A stretch of 33,376 nt of DNA from assembly GCA_000827205.1 (NCBI GenBank), contig KN832575.1, positions 17,951 to 51,326 on the forward strand, in the 5' to 3' direction. A program made the position numbers and the translations under genes. Positions within the stretch are counted from its first letter, which is position 1, and every line of letters starts with the position of its first letter. Below are positions 1 through 11,054 of the stretch, in pieces. Below the pieces are notes generated by a model, which ran no database searches, had not been told where the DNA came from, and was given only the letters and a program-made list of their open reading frames with translations. The DNA is from Plicaturopsis crispa FD-325 SS-3 (taxonomy: Eukaryota; Basidiomycota; Agaricomycetes; Amylocorticiales; Amylocorticiaceae).

Positions 1-1094
1 CTCACAGCAAGGGCTGTCCATCAATGCTCAATTAAACTAGCACTGGCACAGGTAATGCAGGCGTTTAATTGTGGCGTGTACCTGGATGTGGGCAGACATT
101 AGTGTCATATGCATGCACTAGATGGAGCGTGCATTCTGGCTTACCTTCTAGGTCGTGCCAGGCAATAGGATAGGGATGGTGGGTGTACATGGGAGTAGTC
201 GTAGAATCGTCAGTGTGCACTGACAAGGCCTTTACATGTCAGAAATATTGAATGAAGAAGCAAAAGACTTACCTGGCACCGCAAACAGCATCCCTTGTTG
301 CACACTTCCCTTGCCAACTATTTACATCCACATGCGTACCTGTTAGGCTTGACCAGAGAGATACAGTGCTGTTAGTAAACATCAGAATGTTATTCCAAGG
401 AAGCAGTTGCAAACATACCATGTTCTACGCAAAAATTGCATTCTATGTTCCTAAGCCTTCCTATAACATGCTGAATCAGCATCTAAAGCACAGAAAACTC
501 AAGGTCAGTGAAAAAAATAAGATGGTAGGTGAAACTAAGCAGTGAGGATGTGCACAGAGCAAGTTGGATGATGGTGGAAAGCAAGAGACGATGCCAGCAA
601 ATCAATGTGGCTGTGCAGTGCAAGGTGCTGCACTGGTTCCCACGCTCGGAACTTTCGCGTCGAAATCTCTAAGTCCTCAAGGAATCTGCATCTGCCTCAT
701 CCTAACACATCGCGCTCAACGACCACGTCCACCGCGCACTGGCGCTCAGCACAGCGTGCACCGCGATGCACCGGAGGCGCCAACAAGCACATAACCGTAG
801 TGGCATGGTGTACAGCGGGATATCGTGCGTTTGGCACGCATATGGGCCCCAGGTACGCCGGTTATATTTCTTACTATTTATCTCGAAGTTCTTATATGTT
901 CGATACCCCACAGCAATGTGCTGCTCGAGCTCGCGGCTAGCGTGCACCCGGGTCAGCACACAAGGACGACCTACGGAGACCGCTGCGCCGTGACAACAAG
1001 AACTACGACGCACGGCGGCGACGCACACAACGCGCACGACGCGCACGGCAATGTACGACGGCGACACGCACAAGCACAAAGCCCCGGGCCAGCC

Positions 1095-1967
1095 ACGCAA
1101 GACGACGACGACGAAACGAGACGCCCGCAGACGTCTCGTTGTCGTTGATTTCGCCCTGCCGCCGCCGCCGCCTACCCTCCACCCACAGCACACCGCGGGC
1201 CCGCCGTCTCGCGCAAGCTGCGGGCCCGCACACGCAAGACGGCGACTATGAGACGAGACGCCAGCCGGCGTCTCGTCGTCTTCACTCCACTCGCCGCCGC
1301 CGCCGCTTCCCTCCATCCTCAGCACACCAACATGGACCAGCCGTCTCGCGTGCTGTGAGCTCATGCACGCGAGACGGCGACGACGAAACGAGACGCCAGG
1401 AGGCGTCTCGTTGTCGTTGCTTTCCCGCCGCCCGGCCTTGCCTTCCTCCACCCTCACCACCCACCACCGACCTGCCGTCTCGCGCACTCTGATCCGGTGC
1501 ATGCGAGACGGCGACGACGAAACGAGACGCCAGCAGGCGTCTCGTTGTCGTCGCTTCCCCCCCTACCCCCGCCGCCGCCTTCCTCCACCATCGGCGCCCA
1601 CCAAGGGCCCGCCGTCTCGCGTGTGCTACAAGCCCGTGCACGCGGGACGACGACGACGAGACGAGACGCCAGCCGGCGTCTCGTCATCGTCACTCCACCC
1701 GCAGCCGCCGCTACCGCCTTCCTACCTGCAGCCGCAGCACACCACCACGGACCCACGGTCTTGCGCGCGCGCTGCGAGCCCGTGCTCGCGGGACGGCAAC
1801 GATGAGACGAGACGCCAGCAGGCGTCTCGTCGTCGTCGCTCTCCCCGCCGCCGCCGCATTCCTCCACCGTCAGCACCTACCACGGGCCCGCAGTCTTGCG
1901 TGCGCACGCAAGACGACAACGGGCGTCTCGTCGGCGTCCCTCTCCCCACCGCCTCCGCCTTCCACAC
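1095..1967. repeat. Palindrome array of copy A, left segment
   Basis: Six clear units have cores at about 1118, 1255, 1390, 1524, 1664 and 1809, so spacing is 134-145 bp. Each core is an inverted repeat with 8 bp arms GAGACGCC and GGCGTCTC around a 4 bp loop, extended by GAC/GTC triplets on either side. Between cores lies a second inverted repeat, GTCTCGCG with CGCGAGAC, and a pyrimidine-rich CCGCCGCC segment. The last unit is degenerate near 1925, just before the Gypsy insertion. The triplet texture opens long overlapping frames on both strands that I do not regard as genes. Confidence 0.85.
1963..1967. other. Target-site duplication of the Gypsy element, left copy (CACAC)
   Basis: CACAC lies directly before the 5' LTR and again directly after the 3' LTR at 18197-18201. 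A 5 bp duplication is normal for Ty3/Gypsy integrase. It confirms that the two LTRs belong to one insertion event. Confidence 0.9.
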
Positions 1968-2584
1968 TGTAACGCGACTACACCGGGCACGGTATTCTCC
2001 TCAATATTCTTCACTCCGAGACATTACATTTACTTACGACCTTTCACGATATTTTCACGACGAACGAACGACCGAGGCCGGAAGCCTCATTTCTCTATTA
2101 CTTAAGCTTTCCACCGACTCATGGTGATGCACGCCCGCCTGCCCGTAGACACATGTTGTAGACTACTTAGCTTAGGACGGACGTACATCGAATACATCTA
2201 CTTTTTACTGCTCAAAACCCCCGCATACTCTCTGCTCAGAAGAAGCCGAGACGTGCGACGAGCGACTCTACCTTCCTATCGAAGGCCTATCTTCTCACAC
2301 AGAACGTCCGCGGACGTTACTTCTTACTTCGAACCGGAGCGCCGAAGGTCGTCGAGCCAGAGTATCCACGGCGTAGCCTGGATTGTAAGTCCCCGACGTT
2401 TCCCTTGAGATCACTCAGGGATCGCACGTCGAGGGGCCTCTGACAGCTCTCGACCCCACGGTAACCTCCGAATTCGAAGGTTTTCACACCAATCCGCAAC
2501 CGCGAACGCGTCTCCCCAGGACTCCAGCTTAGGTACGACCCACAGCGACGTAGCCCGAGGTCTCACACGGACCTAGCGGTTACA
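1968..2584 (+). repeat. 5' LTR (617 bp)
   Basis: The repeat starts TGTAAC and ends GTTACA, a perfect 6 bp terminal inverted repeat of the usual TG..CA type. It matches 17580-18196 over all 617 bp with two substitutions noticed. It contains a 95-codon ATG frame (2121-2408) present identically in both LTRs, which I take as incidental. A GTAAGT at 2385 could serve as a splice donor, but joining to the nearest AG sites before the gag frame does not keep phase. Confidence 0.97.
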
Positions 2585-2586
2585 AT

Positions 2587-2604
2587 TGGTGGACTAACTG
2601 GGGC
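2587..2604 (+). other. Probable tRNA primer-binding site
   Basis: TGG begins two bases after the end of the 5' LTR, the normal position for the sequence pairing with a tRNA 3' CCA end. The bases that follow, up to GGGGC, would pair with the rest of the acceptor strand. I could not assign the tRNA species from memory. Confidence 0.6.
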
Positions 2605-2708
2605 CCACCTAAGCAGATCTGGCCGGACCACAGAGACCGACCTCACCCGCGAGGGGCAGGGGCAGAGGAATCCCGCGAGGCGCGCAGTTCAGAGGACGGG
2701 GTAGAGGA

Positions 2709-5700
2709 GTGCCGACACGCTCGACGCCGCCCGAGACGCGCGCACGATCATCAGCCGCAGCAGCAGCGGCAGCGGGAGCACAGAACGCTTCTAACGTCGC
2801 AGGGGGAGCTAACGTCGCAGGAAGAAACACGGGACCAGTACAGGTGCTACCCCCCTCCGCGGCGACGACGAGCGCGCACCCAACGACGGGCACTCAGGGC
2901 GACGATACTGTGCACCGCCCACGTAGACAAACGTCTCCGCTATCATCACCACCCAACACGGCAGTACAGACGGGCGCCGACCCACCTCGAACGCCGCAAT
3001 CCGATGCGTCCAGGACCGAAGTCGGATCGCAGCAACTCAACGCGCGGGTATACTCGCCCGCAACACCGCCGCGCAACTCTCAACTATGTTTGAGCGGCAG
3101 TCACGCGCCAACCGTAACGGTGAAGCAGGAGCCTCGACTTAGCTTCGGGAACCTCAGACAGACGCACCAACGTTCCCCATCTCCGATCGCAGGTTCATCG
3201 TATCAGATCCCCCCACGCGTTACGGTGCCAATGACAACCCCTCGACCCCCCCCACCACACATGCCGCTGGACGAGCGGGATGAAAGGAACGAGGAGCAGG
3301 GAGGGTCGGAGTTTGTGGACTTTCGAGAGTTGGACAGGGAACACAGACAACTAGACGAAGCTCACCCGACATCCAGCATGGACGTAATCCTGGCAGAATA
3401 CAACCGATCGGGGCCACGCATGGCCTCCATTGCCAACCGAACCAGTGTATGGGCAAAGAAAACCAGATTTGCGTGGGCCGACATCGAGGATCGTGGCACG
3501 CATCCACGATTCGCGTTATCCGCCGGTTTGCACTACGCCATATCGACCACAATCGACGACTTGCAACGCATCGTCGATCGCGCAGCCGAAGTGGTACCTG
3601 GGAGGACGACCAGATTCGCTGTCGATCCCGGACGCACCCTGCGTGACTCGCTAGCAGGATCAGAATCGCTCTCGGCGCTGGCGGCGGCATGGATGGCATT
3701 GCGGAAGCGCATGGAAACGGCGCACCGGATGATTGAGAAGTACGTAGCGGAATACACAGAGGGCTCGGTACCATCGTCACCGGTGTCCACGATGCCCGCC
3801 GTGTACGACCCACTCGAACAACCCATGTCGAACGAAGCTAAGCTGGCACACGTGTACACCGCCGTCCCCCGACACCAGGCTCAACTCACGCAGGCGCAGC
3901 TGACCGCACTCAACAACGGGAGCGCGTTCGAAACAGTGTACCCAGCCCCACCGTCGTTGGAGGAAGCATTTCCGGATCGCAACAGCGAGTACGGGGATCG
4001 AACCATGACTTACAACCGCAGCCGAGAACGCGTGTTCAAGAATCCCCTCGCATCGAGCTACGGACTTGGCTCGGGATTCGTGCTTCCCCCTGAGGAAGAA
4101 GTGAATCCACGATTGTCGAAAGCCCAAGGGAAGCGAAGAGAAACTCGCGACAACCAGTCTCACACGGAACGCCCGCGGAGCCACCGCACGACGCAGGTGA
4201 AACGCGAGCAGAGTCCTCGACCGGAGGGATCCCGTCCACGGACGACGCTGGCCTCACCTCAGCCAACGCCAGCGCCAGTGCCTTTGTCGATGGGATATAG
4301 CACCGACTTCAAGACGGCGCGCGATTGGGCTACGGACCCAGTGACAGGTCACGTCGCGGAAGCACCTGGCACGTCTCAGAACGTGGTCTACGGAATGGCG
4401 ACTCCGAGCGCGCCACCACGCATGAGTGCGCCTCCACGGTACAGCTCGGCAAACGCGCAACCCGCAGGATTGACAGGTGGACCGCCGCCGCCTCCCCCAA
4501 GTTCATCGACCTCAACCCGATCTTCGCGAACGTCGCATTCGTCGCACCGCCGTCACCGCCGATATCGTCGATCGCCAACAGAACGCGACGACGACCCTAG
4601 CGAGTATAACTCGGGGGGGCCACCTGATGACGACCCGCCCGACAGCGAGGGCGGCGGCGGAGCCGAGGACGACCAGCCAAGCAGTCACGGAGGGAACGTG
4701 CCAGCTAACGGCGGTCACGCAGGAGGCGGCGGAGGCGGCGATCCACCGGGGGGCAGTGGCGCAGGAGCCGCAGCCGGTGGATTCAACGTGAACCCCTACG
4801 CAGGGATGACAGGACTCCCGGACGCACCGTACGGCTTCCAAATCCCAACGATCAAGGCCGAACTGAAGGTCGACGAACTCCCAGCGTGGGACGGTCAAGG
4901 CAAAACAGCGGTAGCGTATTTCTTCGAAGTGCAGGAGCTGGCCGCATTGGGGGGCTTCCTACCCCTCGCGCTGGGCTTCTGGCTGCACAAGAAGTTATAC
5001 GGCGACATTAAGGTATGGTTCGGCATTCTGGACGCCGCCACAAAGGACTGGATGCGGCGGCACTACATGAACTTCCTCAACTACATCAAGAACTACTGGC
5101 TCGGGGACGCCTGGCAGCAAGCCGCGAACCTTGAATTCACAAACCAGTATTTCCGGCAGCCGGGTCACGAGTACGAGACCCCACAGGGCTTCATCACCCG
5201 CCGAGTCATGCACAGTCGGATGCTGACACGGACAACACCCGGGGGGGCAGAAGAGGTTCGAATGGTCCTACTCACAGCGCCTATAGCCTGGCGGAACTTG
5301 CTCGTCGCGGAAACGATCCAGGACACGGCGACCCTGCACCTCCGCGTCACGGAGAATGAGGCGGGGCTCCTCCACGCGGCCAATGCGACAAGGAGCGACG
5401 GCGGCGTCACTATGCAACAATTGACGGCAATTCTGCGGCGTGCAGGGCTCAACGCAGACGGTTCGCGCCCACGAAGGTTCAACGCCACACGCCGAATCCT
5501 CCCAGCAACAGCCCAAATAGCGGAGGACACCACCACGCCACAGGCCTTCAACGCGGAGAACGAGGCCAGTGAGCCCGACGACGACTCACGGAACGACCCG
5601 GTCCTAGCGGAAGCATACGCCATAGCCGCTAAGCGTCAGCGACCACCACCACCGGGGGGATATCTATTCCCAAAGCAGAACGTCGAGACGGCCATGGGTC

Positions 5701-8700
5701 GACTACCACCGTCCCCATGCCGCGCGTGTGGTAGCGACAGGCACTGGGACAAGGAGTGCCCGAAATTCAGCATATACCTAGAACGACGGAAAACGGCGAA
5801 CTTGACGGAGGCCGGGAGCGACCGAGCATTAGACGAAGAAACTGTATATACCAAAGCGTTCGACGTCTTAATGGCAGAATATCTTTCTGCAGCGTATATT
5901 GACTTGGCCAAACTTGAGTCAGACATACAGAAGGAGCGAAACAGTATATTTGTAGGAATCACGGAGGTACACGACGTCGAGCTACGGAATCCTAGCTCGA
6001 ACGATGACGCTGTCGGGAACGGCGAAGCCTTCCCGCAAAGCTCATCGCAGTCAGCACCAGAGACCCGGAATGTACATGGTAGAACCCGCATCGAAGAAGT
6101 CCCCGATGTCGATGAGGATGCAGCTCACGAGAAACTCAAAGCATCGGTCTTCCTCATCGAGGACGCGTCACTCTCCGAAGCCGAGCTGCGCTATGAAGCT
6201 CTCTACGGAGACACCCTGTCGTCGGATAGAGTGATCAATACCGGGGAGGAACAGGACAAGGCCCCGAACGCACCACCGACGCCGCAGGCAACGATCAAGC
6301 TACAGAAGAGGCGTGTGCGCGCAGAGGGCCAATCTGCGTTTGGCGAATCAGTGCTATCGACAATCGGACACATCGGAAGTAGAACGAACGCACCAGTGGA
6401 CCTTCGCATCGATTCCTGCGCGAACATCACCCTGATTTCGGAAACGTACTATCGAGCTCTGCCGTCGCCGCCCCGCATCAAGCAGGGACGAAGGGCGGAG
6501 CTGTGGCAACTAACGAACGCCAGCGCCGCGATAACGGGATTCGTGACCCTTCCTATTTTCATGACGACGTCGGAGGGCGACAGCATCGAGACAGAAGCGG
6601 AGGCATATGTGGTACCAGGGATGGCCGTGCCTATACTGCTCGGCGAAGACTACCAGCAGAACTACGAGCTGGGAGTATCGCGCAACGTAGAGCTAGGCAC
6701 AACCATCCACTTCGGCAACACAGGCTACACAGTGCCGGCGCAGGGGGTGGGCCGCTCCCAGGACCACACGAGGGTACGAGGCATAGCTGACTCGGAAAAA
6801 GAGGCGAAGTTCGTAAAGACGAAGCTGCATCAAAGGAACAAGGCACGACGTCAGCGACAGAAAGAAAAGTTTGGCAAGGACGCACGAACGATCCGGGCAG
6901 CCGCCGATTATCGAATAAGCGCCCACGCGACAAAAACGATAGGTATCGACGGGTACTTCGAAGGGGACGCCGAGTACGTCCTCGACAAATCCCTCATAGC
7001 CAACGCGGACGAGAGTTTCTTTGCGGTACCAAACGTGCTTTTCTCGGGAGCAAACCCTGGCGTTCCTGTAAGCAACCCGACAGACCATCCCAGAATGGTC
7101 AGGAAGGGCGAGGTGATAGGGACAATAACGAGGGCCGATGAATACTTCGACGTACCGCGGGACCTCAAACGCCTAGAGGACATGCTCAACGACACTGCCA
7201 GAATAGCGACAATCATCGAAGCAAACCTGCGCGAAGTCAAACCCGTCGTAACCAGACCAGCGGAAACCGAACGAGGCCAAAACGAGACTCGTTCGGCTGC
7301 CAAAGACGACGACGCGGACGAGGTTTGGGGGCCTAAAACAGCTGAGATGCCGGACCCTACAATATACCCCTCAGCCGACCTGGAAAAGCTCATAGACATA
7401 GGGACGTTACCGGACGAGCTGAAAGCCAAAGCCTACGGCATGCTGCAGCGACACACGGGCGCGTTCGCCTTCAACGGTCGACTGGGGCACCACCCCACGT
7501 TTCGCGTACACATCCGGACGCAGGACGGGCAACAGCCCATAGCGGTTCCTATGTACGGGTCTAGCCCCGCGAAACGCCTCGTGATTGAAGAACAACTAGG
7601 GAAATGGTTTGAGCAAGGCGTCATCGAGCCATCAATCAGCCCTTGGAGCGCACCGGTGGTCATCGCCTACAGAAATGGCAAGCCGAGGTTTTGTGTCGAC
7701 TACCGAAAGCTAAACGCAGTAACCATTGGAGATGAGTTCCCGATACCGAGACAGTCGGAAATCTTACAGACCTTGGCGGGATCGCAGGTGCTGTCGTCAC
7801 TGGACGCCCTATCGGGATTCACACAACTCGAGATCGACGAAAAGGACGTAGAGAAAACTGCGTTTCGAACGCACAAAGGACTCTTCCAATTTCGCCGAAT
7901 GCCGTTTGGATTGAAGAACGGGCCATCAATCTTTCAGCGCCTAATGCAATCTATACTGGCACCGTATCTTTGGATCTTTTGCCTCGTGTATATCGACGAC
8001 ATCGTTATCTTCTCACGGACGTACGAAGACCATATTGAACACCTCGACAAAGTTCTATCAGCCATCGAGGATGCGGGTATCACGCTCTCCCCGACGAAAT
8101 GCCACTTGTTTTATTCATCAATTCTACTACTGGGTCATAAGGTGTCAAGGCTCGGCCTCTCCACCCACTTGGAAAAGGTCAACGCGATCCTCGACCTCGA
8201 AGCGCCCAAGAAGGTCTCGCAGTTGCAGACGTTCCTGGGAATGGTAGTGTACTTTTCAATGTTTATTCCGTTTTACGCTGGCATTTGCGCGCCGTTATTC
8301 CAGATGCTACGCAAAGGGCAGAGATGGGAATGGACGGCAGAAGCCGACCACGCGTTTCGAGCAGCCAAGGAAGCCTTACGACGAGCGCCGCTTCTAGGTC
8401 ACCCGAAGCAAGGCCTACCATACCGGCTGTACACAGACGCATCGGACGAGGCATTAGGTTGCGCCCTGCAGCAGGTCCAACCCATAAAGGTACGCGACTT
8501 AAAGGGCACACGAGCTTACGACCGGCTACAGAAGGCCTACCGAGCGGGACAGCCGCCGCCAAAGCTCACGATTCGCTTGTCAACCAAGACCGACGACTCC
8601 CCGAGCGACCAGTGGGGCTCAACGTTCGACGAGACTACAGTGCACGTCGAACGGGTGATCGCCTACTGGTCGAGATCGTTTAAAGCAGCGGAGCGCAACT

Positions 8701-10295
8701 ACTCCACAACGGAGCGCGAAGCACTGGGGGCGAAAGAGGGACTGGTTAAGTTCCAACCATTTATCGAAGGCGAGCGTATACTGCTGATCACGGACCATTC
8801 GGCACTACAATGGGCCAGGACGTATGAAAACTCCAACCGCCGCCTCGCAGCGTGGGGCGCAGTATATTCCGCGTACGCCCCCGGCCTCGAGATAATCCAC
8901 CGGCCGGGGCGAGTCCATTCCAACGTAGACCCTCTATCGAGACTACCACGATCCCCCCCACCGCACATATCGCCGGTCGACAACGACACGCCGATAGAAA
9001 CGGACTCGAGCCTCGCCGCGGTGCAGGAAGAAGCATACAGGCCAGCACTGCGAGCGACGTACGCACACGCGGACGGCTCATCGGGATTCGAGTGGGACCA
9101 CGCGAACCGGAAAGAGGCGTTCTGCGCAGCGTCAATGAAGGACTTATGGCCGGACGGGCCGCAAGCCTACGCAGTGACGCGGTCGAAGAAAGCGACGGGG
9201 CCTGGAGAGACCGATATGGCGAAGCCTATTGGTGAGCAGAGCGACAAGGCGCAGCCTGTCGCGCCCGAAAGGGACGGTGCTGGAACGACGGAAAGGGAAA
9301 TGGAGCACTTATCGGACCGCTACTGGGCGGCGACACACCGCCCTCCAACGCTGCTCATTCACATGGACGAGGAGTACATGGCGAAATTCGTCGACGGCTA
9401 CAAATCCGACCCCGTATTCAGGGAGCGATGGAACGAAGCGGAGGCGAACGACGACAAGTGGCATGCAGGAAAACGGTACTACAAGGACGACAAGGGCCTG
9501 CTGTATTTCCGCGACGCCGACTTCCAGCCGAGACTATGCGTACCGGCCAACGAACGAGCAACGATCCTACGGGAAGCACACGAGACGCCGCTGGGAAGTG
9601 CACACGCGGGACCCGAGAAGTTGTGGCAGTCATTGGGCGCGAAATACTTCTGGCCCAAGATGCGCAAGAACGTGCACGACTACTGCGCGACATGCGATAT
9701 CTGCCAGAAAACGAAACCCGCGAACTTCACAAAGCACGGCCAATTAATACCTAACCCGATACCAGAGCGCCCGTACGAGTCCATCTCCCTCGACCTGATA
9801 GTCAACCTACCATGGTCAGAGGAACACAACGCGATCCTAGTGGTCGTCGATCGGCTTTCCAAACACGCCCAGTTCATCCCGACGAACTCCGGACTCACGG
9901 CGGCAGGCTTCGCCAGCATTTTTGTCAAACACGTCGTATGTCGCTTCGGAATTCCCTCGGACATCATCTCCGACCGCGACCCTCGGTGGACGTCAGAACT
10001 ATGGAGAGGCGTCGCGACGTATCTGAAGACACGAATGTCTCTGTCATCGTCGCGCCATCCGCAACACGACGGCCAAACAGAGATCGTTAACAAGACATTG
10101 GAAACGATGCTCCGCGCGTACGTAGCCACGGACCGGGCGTCGTGGGCCGAATGGCTGCATCTGCTTGAATTTGCGTACAACTCCAATCCGCACGCATCGA
10201 CAGGGGAAACCCCTTACTTTTTACTTTACGGTTTCCAGCCATCGACGCCACTGGATTTCCTGACATCAAGTCACGATCGCGCGGGCGCACCGTAC
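2709..10295 (+). CDS. Gypsy Gag-Pol polyprotein, 5' part, disrupted by copy B
   Basis: One frame encodes Gag, protease, reverse transcriptase, RNase H and integrase. Counting from the GTG at 2709: a proline/serine-rich low-complexity region to about residue 690; a Gag capsid-like region about 700-880; a CCHC knuckle C1004, C1007, H1012, C1017; aspartic protease near D1235 with DSC in place of DSG/DTG, followed by an ILLG motif; reverse transcriptase about 1610-1850 with YIDD at 1761-1764; RNase H with D1910, the ERE at 2002-2004 and D2029; integrase with an H2C2 zinc region and D2362, D2422, E2458 (exact D,D-35-E). The frame is open from 2613 without an ATG; the first in-frame ATG is M175 (3231), so the true start is uncertain. 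Copy B interrupts after 10295 and adds nine alien codons to a stop at 10320-10322. The frame continues in phase at 13937, giving about 2720 residues for the uninterrupted frame. Confidence 0.95.
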
Positions 10296-10545
10296 ATCAG
10301 GAAAACCCCTTTTGCTATATAGAAACACATAATTTGTAATAGCACATATAGTTAGAATGGTGCATTTATAGCTCCAAATACAACTTATAGCTAGCTTGAC
10401 TTTTAGTGAATTTGAGCGTTAATATATGGAAATGCCGTTGGATAAGTAGAGGTGCTCTAATAGCTCTTATAGCTGGAAACCACATTCTCAACACCATCCT
10501 ATGTTTAAGATATAATAGCTTTAGGTGGTAGCTATGGTATTTTAC
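10296..10545. repeat. Left TIR and subterminal TATAGC repeats of copy B
   Basis: AT-rich DNA begins with the 27 bp terminus and carries many TATAGCT or AATAGCT motifs in both orientations. The right end of B (13720-13935) and the right end of A (18840-19071) have the same texture. Iterated subterminal motifs of this kind are usually transposase-binding sites; that role is inferred. Confidence 0.65.
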
Positions 10546-11054
10546 GCATGTAAAGTATACTCAATACATCATGTGTGGAAGTACATGTACACATTCAAAA
10601 GCACGGACTCGGACTAGAAATGAAAACACCATGTAAGAAGAACAAACACCGAAATGCAGCTGTTGAAGGGGGCGTAGGCATGGACGCTGACACCGTAAGT
10701 GCAGTGTATTTGCTGAAGCTGCCATGCAAGCGTGGGCATTACTTAGCCAGCGGACGTCGGGAAAGTGGGGGCCGCCGGTGCTGATGTGCGTGCGTGGATG
10801 GATTTGCGCTCCTGCGCGGCGGGAGGGAAGGCGGCGGTGGCATGTTGTCTAGCGTGTGCGCGCAAGACGGTGCGCGCGTGGTCGAGCGCTGAGGGTGGCG
10901 GTTTGGATGTATTCGCGCAAGAGCGCGGTGGGAGGGAAGGCGGCGTCGGCGTGTCTTCTCGCATGCGCGCGCAAGACGGCACGCCCGTGGTCGTGCACTG
11001 AGCGCGGCTTCCTGGGCGCATTTGAGCAGGAGAGGGCGGCGGCGGGGGGAAAGC
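10546..11054. other. Copy B interior, no gene seen
   Basis: The AT-rich end passes near 10740 into GC-rich sequence with degenerate versions of the array units, including GCGCGCAAGACGG-like segments near 10860 and 10970. No supported coding region is visible. Confidence 0.5.

Larger units (their letters stand above)
1..1967. mobile_element. TIR element copy A, left part (left end outside window)
   Basis: This is the left part of a DNA element split by the Gypsy insertion; its other half is 18197-19071. The assignment rests on the palindrome array at 1095-1967, which matches the array of complete copy B (10296-13935) in reverse orientation. A stretch near 630-680 also matches the reverse complement of 12950-13011 in copy B. 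Bases 1-620 hold only short open frames without recognisable motifs, and I could not align them to copy B, so this part may be copy-specific filler or decayed coding sequence. The left terminus is not in the window. The superfamily is not identified. Confidence 0.6.

Noticed and set aside
252-545. 97-codon frame in the left part of copy A
   Set aside because: No recognisable motif, no conservation with copy B and composition like its surroundings.
2121-2616. Splicing from the LTR ATG frame into the gag frame (donor 2385, branch CTAAC 2594-2598, acceptors 2613/2616)
   Set aside because: Neither acceptor joins the ATG 2121 frame to the gag frame in phase, and the other LTR ATG tested stops at once.
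10320-10322. Natural end of Gypsy pol at this stop
   Set aside because: The last codons come from copy B; integrase C-terminus and chromodomain continue in phase at 13937.
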